From Buxus sempervirens (lineage: Eukaryota; Streptophyta; Magnoliopsida; Buxales; Buxaceae), in contig OX387183.1 in assembly GCA_947561395.2 (NCBI GenBank), forward strand, positions 28,942,853 to 29,006,852: DNA of 64,000 nt, in the 5' to 3' direction. A program made the position numbers and the translations under genes. Of the stretch, positions 11,849-21,721 are shown one piece after another. The first letter of the stretch is position 1. The number at the start of each line of letters is the position of its first letter. The notes under the pieces were generated by a model. That model did not search any database and was not told where the DNA came from. It saw only the letters and a list, made by a program, of their open reading frames with translations.

Positions 11849-12685
11849 TTATTTGTCTATCATATCATCCACATAGACCTCCATCTCCTTATGGATCATA
11901 TCATAGAATAAGGCTGTCATGGCCCGCTGGTAGGTTGCCCCTGCATTCTTAAGCCGAAATGGCATGACAGTGTAGTGGAAGGTACCCCAAGGTGTAATGA
12001 AGGCTGTCTTCTCTTGATCTTCCTTAGCCATCTTAATCTGATTGTACCTTGAGAAGCCGTCCATGAATGAGAACATGCTATGTACTGTAGTGTTGTCTAC
12101 TAATATGTCTATGTGTGAAAGTGGAAAATCATCATTTGGGCTTGCTTTATTCAAGTCTCTGTAGTCTACACACATTCGGACCTTTCCATCCTTCTTTGGC
12201 ACTGGTACTATATTTGCAAGCCATTCAGGGTATGTGGAGACCGCCAAAAATCCGGCTTGGAATTGCTTAACCACTTCATCTTTGACCTTCAATGTCCATT
12301 CAGGTTTCAACCTTCTTAGTTTCTGCTTAACTGGCTTAACATCTGGCAGAATTGGTAGCCTATGTACAACCATGTCCGTGTCTAATCCAGGCATATCTCG
12401 ATAGGACCATGCAAACACATCTTTGTAGTCAGCTAAGAACTGTATCATTTCATTCCGCTGTACCTCATATAGGAATACCCCAATTTTCACTATTTGTGGG
12501 TCCTCTTCGGTCCCTAGGTTTACAGATATGGTCTCTTCAATATTGGGTTTGACCCCTTTTTCATGACGCTCTAATTGATATGTGATTTCTTTTGGAGGGT
12601 CGTCTTCTTCGTCCTCGGTCTCTTCTTCAATCCCCATTAGGTCAAAGTCGAGCTCGAGGTCGAAGTCATACTCAACCCGATTCAA
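11849..12685 (-). pseudogene. G1 reverse transcriptase core
   Basis: A 278-residue frame. After an acidic linker (DFDLELDFDLMG) come RT motifs: KQKLRRLKPEW, VPVPKKDGKVRMCVDYRDLN, FSFMDGFSRYNQI, FITPWGTFHYTVMPF and the catalytic box YVDDMI near the end. One change is notable: MPFRLKNAGATYQ, where other copies have MPFGLKNAGA. It ends at a stop just after YVDDMIDK, where G2 reads on. Confidence 0.92.
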
Positions 12686-12689
12686 TTCC

Positions 12690-13303
12690 GTTTGCTTATA
12701 TGGTTCATAAATAGTTTGGACCTTTTTGAAAAATTTATCTTTTCTATAAAAAAAATGAAAAATCTTTTTGTGTTTTTTGAGAGCCTTCTAAAAAATCTTT
12801 TCCTGAAGACGAAGGCTCATTAAAACCTTCAGGAAAAGGGCCTTCCACTAATGGAGTTTTTTTTTGGAAGCCATGTCTGTTTGCCAAACAAACGCGGCTT
12901 CAAAAGTAAGAGGAGTTTCCTCCCAATTGTTCAGAATAAAAGAATCTGGGGCAGGGATATAAGCCTGCTTCTCAAGCTCAGGATCCGCATCAGAAATCAC
13001 CAGTACTGGGTGAGTTGCATCGCCTGCTTCTTCTATAGGGTTGGTCCCAGATGGAACCTATACTGCAGCCCAATCAATAAAAGGTAGCTCCTCTGCTCCT
13101 TCTTCTTTGTTGCCTTCAGTCATGGCAAAAAAGGCTCCAATGTCCTCAAAAAAGTCTTGCTCCTGCTCTGCCTGTGGTTCAGGCTCAACCACTGTTTGGG
13201 TAGGTGGAGGTGGAACATATGGTTGCAAGGTAGGGACATAAGGCTTTTGAAAAGGGTTGATATTATAGTATGGTGGTTTGGACTAATCCTGAGGAGGAGA
13301 CAG
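12690..13303 (-). pseudogene. G1 degraded linker between protease and RT
   Basis: Short open pieces match G2 34700-35330 in frame (for example FIDWAAV, NWEETPLTFEAAF, VQTIYEPY). Several stops interrupt it, including a run near 12740-12850. In intact relatives this is a variable spacer in the polyprotein. Confidence 0.7.
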
Positions 13304-13817
13304 CTAAATCACATGAGAAAGCTTTGGAAAAGTTTTCCTAATGTGAGGGAATTTCATGCCTTCCTCCTGCTTCTGTCCTTTCCAAACTCTTGTCCTGGCC
13401 CCCAATCTTGCTCTGTGGACCAGCTTCTTAGCCTTTACCGGTTCTATTCTTCCTTGCTGGTTAACCCCTAGACCTTTTCCAGGGTGGAAATTGTACTTTT
13501 CCATCATTTTCCTGACCATTTTCTCTGCACAGGTCAATTTTCCTTCTTTTTCCTGATACCCCCCAGGTATAAAATTGACAGTTTCAAATTGAAAAGAGTG
13601 AAATGTCAACTTGTCTGCAGTCATTTCCATGTTTATAAAGGGTACATCAGGGGACCATATGGGAAGAACCAAGCTCTCAGCTAGGATAGTAATCACCTTT
13701 TGCCCTCTTATATACTTAACTCTTTGGTGGAGGGTAGATGGTATAGCCCTAGCTGTATGAATCCACGGCCTTCCTAGGAGTAGGTTGAAGGCTGCAGGTA
13801 TGTCCATCACCTCAAAT
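13304..13817 (-). pseudogene. G1 protease, C-terminal half, and following linker
   Basis: It reads FEVMDIPAAFNLLLGRPWIH, the second half of a retropepsin-like fold (the LLGRPWIH motif). A G-patch-like stretch follows (KYNFHPGKGLGVNQQGRIEP). The N-terminal half with the active site is at 16553-17437. The two are separated only by the solo LTR 13823-16547; its GTGAT duplication lies inside the codons for NITFEV. Confidence 0.87.
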
Positions 13818-14943
13818 GTGATTGTGCGCACCCGATTTCGGTCGCACGACGAGGCGCACGCGTAACGACGCGTGCCTCGGGTTTTTTGTTTGGAGTCGCC
13901 ACTGCCTGATGGGGTGCAGGCAGACACCTGGGTGCCTAAGTTCTTCTACTGAGGCTTTTGGTCTGCGGCTTTGAGATTCTAAGTAGGGGCTCGGTTGCGG
14001 TCTGAAGAAGTCCGTAGACACCCCAGTCCACCCCGTCAAGTGACGGGTCCCATAAGTTTCCCTGGTTTGAGTCAACTCAGTTGGTCTCTCATTCACCCGA
14101 TTCCTATTCCAGCATGGTGTGGGTCCCTTTACTTGATTTTATCTTTTTAATTAGGATGATCTGGGTCTGGTGGGGTGGGCCCCATTGGAAGGCCCACGCT
14201 ATCCCTTGGTGGGCCAAGTGTGGCCCTTTGAGCTTTGGTTCAATTTGAATTGATTTTCTTTTGGAGTTCAAGTTGGATTAGTTAAGTGGATTTCATGCCA
14301 AAAGTGGGCCGGGATTGCTTTGTGGGCCCTTGAGTGGGCCCCACAATTGGCTGCTAAGTGATTTTGATTTTATCTTTCTTATCTGTGCCAAAATGGGCCA
14401 AGCATTGGGCTTGGGGCCCTTTACCTGGGCTTGGGCTTGAAAGCCCAAGGCTTCCTGAATTAGGGTTTGGAAACCCTAAGTTGGTCGGGTTCATGGGCTT
14501 AGTGGGCCAGATAGGCCCTACCCGTGGTCTCGGCCAAACTACATCCTACTTTAATCATGCATGGCCCAATTAGGGCTTGGGTGGGCCTCAAGTGGTCTGG
14601 CCCACTCAAATCTTTTATTATCTTAGTTAAGCAAAATGAATTGGTCGGGCTCGGTGGGCCCCGTTGGAAGGCCCACTGGAAACCAAGTTGGACCAAGGGT
14701 CCAAGTCCCATGTTGGGTTTCCGGGTGACCCGGAAACCCTATTGGTTTATCTGGTTCGGAAATGGCATTCACATTTAGCAATAATCATAGAAAAAACACA
14801 AGATGGACACTTTGTCAGAAAAGAAACTGGCTCATTGGGATTTTTCAAAAATATATCAATTTGGCATGTTTTAGGGGTAGGCGCCGACCTCAGGCACTAG
14901 GCGCAAGGTCGGCGCGGGCTCGGCGGATCAAAAACCTGTGGAG

Positions 14944-15145
14944 CATGAAAAGCGCTCGCGCGAGGTTCACACGAAGTCTTCGCGCGAGCTTCGCGCGAGC
15001 CTCGCGCGAGCTTCGCGAGAGCCTCGCGCGAGCTTCACGCGAAGTCTTCACGCGAGCTTCACGCGAGCTTCGCGCGAGCCTCGCGCGAGCTTCGCGCGAG
15101 CCTCGCGCGAGCTTCGCGCGAGCCTCGCACGAACTCGGCGGACAC
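14944..15145. repeat. CpG-rich 10 bp tandem repeat in the solo LTR
   Basis: About 20 units of the decamer (C/T)TCGCGCGAG and variants, alternating GCTTCGCGCGAG and GCCTCGCGCGAG so that the higher period is 20 bp. It is by far the most CpG-dense stretch in the window and is open in several frames on both strands (Arg/Ala/Ser-rich), which is an artefact of the repeat. Confidence 0.9.
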
Positions 15146-15874
15146 TCGATGCTCTCGGTTTTTTTTTTTTCAAACTCCATTTCCGACTGGTTTTAAGCTC
15201 TGTAACTGGTTTCTGGGGATCCTTAGAACCCCAGCAGACCTCCAAACACAGTTGGAAATTAATCTAACCTAACATGTCCTCACCACTCATCACTCAAATC
15301 CCTCTGGAAACTTACAAATCCAAAACAAAATATTAGCAGAACATGAATAAAACTTCGAAAACAAAATACTAACTAACAAAACATGATTAAGGAAGAAGGG
15401 AAAGGGGGGTTTTATCGGGATACAAGAGAGGTGCGATCACAGGGAACATGCTCCCCTTCGAATTTGAATCAAACAAGCGATGACAAACAAGATATCAGAG
15501 ATGCATGGGAAGCCTGATTTATATATATATTGAACAAAAGAAAATGGAGAGCTCACCTTGGTTCCAGGTCTTTGTAGAGTAGGCCGGAGGGTCCCTTGGA
15601 GCCAACGAGCTGCAGCCGGCGCCTCCTTCTCACTCCAAGAACAAGATTACCTTCGGGTTTGACGAGGAAGAAGAGGAAGGGAGGAAACGAGTGTGTATGG
15701 TCTTTTCTTCAAATTACCGAACCCAGAAAAATGTCCAACCGAAACTCTCCCACCAAAATTTCCCAACCACGAAATCAGCCAACCCCCAAAAAGATGCCGA
15801 ACCCCAAAAAAAAATCCCCCAACCCCCACAGTTGAAGACTCTCGCGGCTTATATAGGCAAGGGAAATGTGGTGC

Positions 15875-15938
15875 CGCTCACCTTGGCGCCCAGCTCAAGG
15901 TGAGCGCATGCCGCTCGCCACGTTTGCGCGAGCGGCAT
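15875..15938. repeat. Two palindromes upstream of the solo-LTR TATA box
   Basis: Palindrome 1 has perfect 10 bp arms CGCTCACCTT (15875-15884) and AAGGTGAGCG (15897-15906). Palindrome 2 has perfect 10 bp arms ATGCCGCTCG (15908-15917) and CGAGCGGCAT (15929-15938). Starts are 33 bp apart. The pair begins 17 bp upstream of the minus-strand TATA at 15849-15858, the same kind of placement as the G1 and G2 clusters but with another core. Confidence 0.85.
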
Positions 15939-16552
15939 AATTATTACAAAACAATAAATGCCGCCGCTCGTTTGTCTTAAAAATATGAAAATTAGGATAT
16001 GGTCCCTGGGATATTTAGGTTTAATATTATTTTATTCAGATATTTTCAGATACTATCAGATTGGTCCCTGGGATATTTTGAATGTTTGGATATTTACGGA
16101 TTTGATCCTTGAGATATTTTCCTACGCAACTCGCCACGTGTGCAGCTTTTTGCCACGTGCGCAGATTGCCGGTTTTGCTGTTCGAGAATTTCGTCAGCTC
16201 ATATTTTCTTCACCCGGGCTCCGATCTGGGCAAACTCAGTGGCGTTAGAATCGTATCGGAGCCCTCTATCCCATGACCTAGAGGTAAGCACCTGGATTGG
16301 GTTTTAGCAGAAAGTCAACTTTTGGCTCCGCGCAAGTTTGACCGCCCGCAGAACCTTCATCTGGACCCCGATTCCTGCAAACTCAGTTGCGTTGGAACCG
16401 TGTCGAGATTCTCTATCCAATGATATAAAGCAAGGTGGCCAAATATCACTTGATCAAAAAGTCAAATTTTTGTCCCCTTGGGGTTTGACTTTCTGCTAGG
16501 GTTTTCATTTTCAGCAATTCCAGGGGTGCAAAAATAAGGTGCTTACAGTGAT

Positions 16553-17437
16553 GTTAAAAATATACGGTCCAATTGTAACCGGTAGTTCAACCTCCCCTAG
16601 GGAGTGTGTTTTAGAGCTATTAAAGGCTCTTATGATTCTTCCATTCTGTTTGATTTTATTTTGCTCCAGACCGAGCTTAACAAAGGTTATCAATGGACAG
16701 ACATTCAGAGCCGACCCATTATCAATCAAGACCCGAGCTATCATGCAACCCTTACTGAGCATGGCTATGTGCAAAGGATCAACATGATAGTACCCTGATG
16801 GGCTGATTTTAGTCTCAGAAAAGGTTATAACATTGTGCGATAATATCTGCCCAACCATCCGGCCTAGTTGGTCTGGTTCAATATTTTTAGGCACATGGGC
16901 CCCCTGAAGTACCTTCAACAAAGATTCCCTATGTTTTTCAGAATTCAACAATAAACCCAGTATTGAGATCTGGGCAGGGACCTTGTTCAACTGCTCAACA
17001 ACATTAAACTCACTCTTTTTTATGATCTTAATAAGTTCAGCAGCCTCACTATCAACTACCTGAGGGGCATCTTCCCCTATCTTGGCCTTTCCTTTATTTT
17101 TCTCTTCTTCCTTCTTTTCTTTTCCCACTTCTTTCTGTTTTTCTTCCTCCCCCATACCTTTTCCTGACCTTGTCATGAGGTTCACTTCTTTCTTGCCTTC
17201 AGCTGCAGGGAATGTAGTGGTAAATGTTTCACTGTAGTTCCATGGTACAGCCGATTCAAAATAAGCAGGCTTAGGGACGTTTACCACTAATGGGGGAAGT
17301 TTGGACTTGGCTGTGGAAATCTGAGAACGGGGAACATTAACAACCAATGGTGGAAGTTGTTTTGGTTGAGGGGTTGCAGAAGTGACGGATGCACTAAGAG
17401 GGTCACAGTTTATGACCAATGGTGGTTTGGACTGCAA
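16553..17437 (-). pseudogene. G1 protease, N-terminal half, with upstream linker
   Basis: An open frame of about 295 residues up to the insertion. A Lys/Glu-rich stretch (EEKQKEVGKEKKEEEKNKG) separates Pro-rich repeats with PPLVVNVP from the protease. The retropepsin active site reads VLIDNGSALNVCP, with DNG in place of DTG/DSG. The frame ends at PYIFNI, where the solo LTR is inserted, and resumes at 13817. Confidence 0.87.
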
Positions 17438-17439
17438 TT

Positions 17440-18063
17440 GATGACCAAAGGTGGTTTTGTAATGTTCATTTAGGCCATGAGAGATGAGACCCGGTCCAAA
17501 GAAGAGCTAATGTTCTTTGCAGCACTATCATTCCCCTTTGAAATTACATTTACTTCTTTGTCCTCATTTCTTCTGTCAAAATACACTTTGACCGTTGTCC
17601 CTATAGGAGCAATTAATTGAGATGGGTCAAAAGTTATTTTGTCAGAGGAGATGACCCCTATGACATTAGAGGGGCCTGCCCCATGATGCTGGGGCAGCGG
17701 GTTTTGTCCAATATCAGTTCTTGGAGGATTGGGAGCCCCTGTATTGAAATACAGGGTATTCTGGTCTAATAAATCCTGAATAGCATGTTTCAGAGGCCAA
17801 CACTTGTCAATAGGGTGCCCAGGTGCACCCATATGGAAATCACAAGTGGTGGAGGGGTCATAATTTCACCCCTTAGATGCATTCGGATTGGGCTCTCTTA
17901 AGGTGATGTACCCTGTCTGCAGTAAAGTGGGCAACAACTGAGAAGGAGTCATGGGAATAGGGGTAAAAACCCTATTTCTCCTTGCTGCGAAGTAGGCATC
18001 CTTTTCCTCTTTAGTAAAAACCCTTTTTTGGTCTGAGGGTGCTGCTGGAACATTAACCCTCAT
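17440..18063 (-). pseudogene. G1 gag C-terminal region
   Basis: Two adjacent open pieces (18063-17866 and 17832-17470) separated by a stop. The first contains FTKEEKDAYFAARRNRVFTP; the second contains the Tat-type motif HMGAPGHPIDKCWPLKHAIQ, a His/Cys cluster in the position of a nucleocapsid knuckle. G2 has the same order in a single frame (32525-33718). Confidence 0.85.
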
Positions 18064-18167
18064 GGGGCCTGGGTAGATGGAACAGATGGAGTAGGAAAAT
18101 GAGCAGGTATATTGATTTGTATGGGCTTGTTAGGACCAGATGGTGGCTGTACCATGTTCACCTCTCC

Positions 18168-19187
18168 TTATTTCTTGTTCCCATTCTTCTTAATCCCGCT
18201 TCCTTTTTTCAAATTAGGGTCCTGCTGACTAACCATGGCAGAGTGGTCAATTATCTTACCTGACCTAATCCCATCTTCAATGCGGTCAGCCACTTGGACT
18301 AAGGAAGCAAAATTCGTGGTGGTCTGACCCACCAAATGGCTGTAGAATGGTTGATCCAAGGTACTGATGAATGTAGAAATCATCTCCTGTTCTAGCATAG
18401 GTGGCCTAACTTGAGAGGCAGTCTCCCTCCATCTCTTGGCATACTGCCTTACAGTCTCATCCCTTCCTTTGCTCATTCTCATTACGTCGTACTTGTTTGG
18501 CACGATTTCTGAATTGAACCGGTATTGAGCCAGAAAGGCATCTGCTAGGTCTTTCCATCTTCTAATCTTTCCATGGTCCAAAGTGGTGAACCACCTTAAA
18601 GCGGTTCCAGTCAGGCTCCTTTGGAAGAGCTGAATCAGAACACCTTCATCTCGACCAAATTGGCATAAAGCACCACAGTACAACTTTAGATGGCTCATGG
18701 GGTAGCCCGTGCCATCATACTTGTCTAGGTCTGGGCATTTGAACTTAGCCGGCAGGTTAACATTGGGGTATAGGCATAAGTCCTCAAAATTGGTGCCCCC
18801 AAAGTTGCTTACCCCTTTAACTTCTCTAAGTTCATCTTGGATCATTTCTAGTTTATGCAGGAACTTCCTTTCAACTTCTTCCCTTATTTTTTCCTTTTCC
18901 TTAGCTTTATCTGACTCAACTGTCTCATCCTTAATCTGTATAGGTTCGGGTGTGGGTTCATAGACGGGTTCAGAAATTGGTTGAACTGGAGGTGGAATAT
19001 TGATTTGGGGTGTAGGTGCAGGGTTGGATGTGGATGCTTGATTTTGGTCCTGCACTTATTGGGCCTGCAGTTGTTGGGCCTGCACGGACAGTATGTTTTC
19101 TAACATTCGGGTTAGTCCTGCTACTTACTCTTGGAGCAGGGCAACATCTGGATGAGGAGCATCAGCTTCATTCTCAATGGGATTCAT
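18168..19187 (-). pseudogene. G1 gag
   Basis: The homologous start to G2 gag is ATG at 19187 (MNPIENEADAP), followed by stops near 19130 and 19060. From 19055 a 295-residue frame holds an acidic N-terminal helix (KAKEKEKIREEVERKFLHKL) and the Retrotrans_gag core (FKCPDLDKYDGTGYPMSHLK, LFQRSLTGTALRWFTTLD, YAKRWRETASQVRPPM). Gag packages the genomic RNA. Confidence 0.9.
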
Positions 19188-19394
19188 GGCGCGATCTCTT
19201 GATCTGGTTACAGGAGCTATGATTGCAAGTGTACTTGGTACCTGGCAAAAATAAACAGAATATATTAATGCCCATTTAATCTCCTTCACCTACCTAGGAA
19301 TGCCTATGGGCTAGCTGGGTGAACACGAGTTTGGATTTGTTTTTTATTTGCTTTTCTTTTTTTTTTTTTTTTAGAATTGTTAGAATATTCTAGG

Positions 19395-20215
19395 GCTTCC
19401 AACAGGTCCCATAAGAGAAAAAGATCTAAAATTCAAAGGCTTTCAGAGACCCAGGAGTATTTTTGGAAAAAGTCTGAAATTCAAAGGCTTTCAGAGGCCT
19501 AGGAGTATTTTTGGAAAAAGTCTGAAATTCAAAGGCTTTCAGAGGCCCAGGAGTATTTTTAGAAAAAATCTGAAATTCAAAGGCTTTCAGAGGCCCAAAA
19601 GGTTAAAATCTAAAATTCAAAGGCTTTCAGAGGCCCAGGGTTGTTTTGCAAAAGGCCTGAAATTCAAAGGCTTTCAGAGGCCCAAGGATATTTTTGAGAA
19701 AGATCTGAAATTCAAAGGCTTTCAGAGGCCCAAAGGTTAAAGTCTGAAATTCAAAGGCTTTCAGAGGCCCAAAAGGTTAAAGTCTAAAATTCAAAGGCTT
19801 TCAGAGGCCCAACAGGTTAAATTCTGAAATTCAAAGGCTTTCAGAGGCCCAAAGGTTAAAGTCTGAAATTCAAAGGCTTTCAGAGGCCCAAAAGGTTAAA
19901 ATCTAAAATTCAAAGGCTTTCAGAGGCCCAAGGATTTTTGGAAAAAGTCTAAAATTCAAAGGCTTTTAGAGGCCCACAAGGTTCAAATCTGAAATTCAAA
20001 GGCTTTCAGAGGCCCAAGGATTTTTTTGGAAAAAGTCTGAAATTCAAAGGCTTTCAGAGGCCCAGGGATGTTTTGGAAAAAGTCTGAAATTCAAAGGCTT
20101 TCAGAGGCCTAGGATATTTTTGAAAAAGATCTGAAATTCAAAGGCTTTCAGAGGCCTAGGATATTTTTGAAAAAGATCTGAAATTCAAAGGCTTTCAGAG
20201 GCCCAAAGATTATTT
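19395..20215 (-). repeat. G1 leader tandem hairpin array
   Basis: About 18 units of 38-50 bp. On the element sense strand each unit has the arm CTGAAA, the loop GCCTTTGAA and the arm TTTCAG, preceded by GGGCC. One unit near 19943-19975 has CTAAAA paired with TTTTAG, a compensated change. Several have CTGAAA opposite TTTTAG, which would be a G-U pair in RNA. It lies between the 5' LTR and gag. Confidence 0.88.
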
Positions 20216-20334
20216 ATTTATTTACACCTTTTTTTTGAAGCATTTTATTCAAACTCATCTCCCTTTCATCATTTAAAGGTTAAAGGAACCGGATTTAGTT
20301 GAGAAAAACTGATTATGATTGAATTCTCCGCAGA

Positions 20335-20467
20335 GACCATATACACAGTACAGTCCGGCTGTGCCCGTATTTAAATTACGAGCAAGCCGGGACCGTATGG
20401 TTAATACGGGCGCGTCTAGACCGTATAGTTACTACGGGCGAGCCCAGCCCGTATGTAAACTACGGTT
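20335..20467. repeat. 28 bp-period palindrome cluster in the G1 leader
   Basis: Five 21 bp units start at 20335, 20363, 20391, 20419 and 20447, exactly 28 bp apart. Good examples are 20391-20411 (GACCGTATG / AATACGGGC) and 20419-20439 (GACCGTATA / ACTACGGGC). Confidence 0.9.
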
Positions 20468-20469
20468 TT

Positions 20470-21702
20470 ACGGAGCTGCTTTATGTTTCTTCAGTTTTTT
20501 CATGGTTTGATCACTTTGATTGCTCATCCAAACATACGGTTCACCCATGCTAGGCCTCTAAGCTATTCCAAAGTGGACCTTGACATATTTGCAAAAATAC
20601 ATGCTTAGGAGGGCACATGTTCCCTCCAAATAGACACCATACTCATACTTTGGTATCCTTTTGTTGCCTCTTGTACAAACATTGGGTAGGATTGATTCTA
20701 AACAGAGTTAGAGACTCTTCCAATGGGCTACACCATGTCTAAGAACTATGCATATTTGGGGCCAATTTTGTCCCCAAACCAATGGGCACCACGACACCCC
20801 TATAACATGAAAACAATGCAAAAATTAAGGTTACCTTGTTACCTTGTTTACCTTCAATATGGCATCCACATTATGCCCTGGTTTGTAAGCCATGCAAACG
20901 GCCTTCCCTCAATTACAAACCCATATTCCCATGTAATTGTGTACTTTAGCCAAAAACGTGTATCTCCACCTTCAAGAGTAGGGGTTTTGGGTTTTGGCTT
21001 AATGACAACTTAGAACTCAAGCCTAGTGATGACCAGAATCCCAGATCCACATTATCATCACATCATTGGCCCAAAGTTCTAAGGTGAATGTTTTTACTTT
21101 CGCTTTCCGAAGTAACGACCTCAGTGCGCCAAGCTACACACATTCGGGTTCAACTTCCTATAGGTTATAGGTAGGTTGTGTAAAAAAATAAAATGTGCAC
21201 AGTGCATTGTAAAAATAGGGTGCGTTCACAACGTCCCAACCCTTACCACTCTTTTCGCAGCCATGCATAAACAAACCAAGGCATATAGGGAGCATATTAA
21301 AGCAAGTAAACGTAAGTAAACAAGCAACCTTATAGCACCTAAACATGCTCACAAAAATCATCCAAATCATGCCAACATGTGCTCATATTATATATCCAAA
21401 ATACATCATAGAAAACATGCTGGAAATTAAAACATGCATATTAAAATACAGCAAGGAATAAGCATGGTTTATCAAAGTAAGCCTCCCCTACGCATGTTTC
21501 TAGAAACAATCCTATAAATCAAAATTAAGCATGTTTCTTCCCCCATGAACTCTTAAGCAATAAATCAAATTTAAAACATAACCCACATGCTTAAGAACAC
21601 AAAACAGCAAGCAAAACAAAGACATGCTAAAAACACCAAATAGCAAGCAAATCCAAAACATAAAAAACATGAACAAACACCAAAAGGCTCAAATCCACAA
21701 CT
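20470..21702 (-). other. G1 5' leader, non-coding
   Basis: No credible coding sequence. The block 20890-21275 is similar to the complement of G2 28010-28400, including TTTCGCTTTCCGAAGTAACG near 21100. The rest is A-rich and poorly conserved. As the leader of the genomic RNA it should include packaging signals; which part is unknown. Confidence 0.75.
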
Positions 21703-21719
21703 CCCCATTGGAGTCGCCA
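21703..21719 (-). other. G1 primer binding site
   Basis: On the minus strand TGGCGACTCCAATGGGG begins two bases after the 5' LTR end. The TGGCGACTC type is common in Tat/Ogre-like elements and is usually ascribed to a tRNA-Arg primer. Confidence 0.8.
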
Positions 21720-21721
21720 GT

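Larger units (their letters stand above)
13823..16547 (-). mobile_element. Solo LTR of another Gypsy element, inserted in the G1 protease
   Basis: 2725 bp with TG at 13823 and CA at 16547, flanked by GTGAT (13818-13822 and 16548-16552). On the minus strand it starts TGTAAGCACC, a common Gypsy LTR start. A minus-strand TATA box (CCTATATAAG) is at 15849-15858. It shares the GAGTCGCCAC motif near one end with the G1 and G2 LTRs, so a Tat-type source is likely. No gag, pol, primer site or second LTR is present, hence solo LTR left by LTR-LTR recombination. Confidence 0.85.

Noticed and set aside
14890..15267. Arg/Ala/Ser-rich open frames on both strands
   Set aside because: They are by-products of the CpG decamer array, which has no stop codons in several frames.
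13823..16547. A complete small retroelement or captured gene inside G1
   Set aside because: No internal region, primer site or second LTR; its ends and 5 bp duplication fit a solo LTR.
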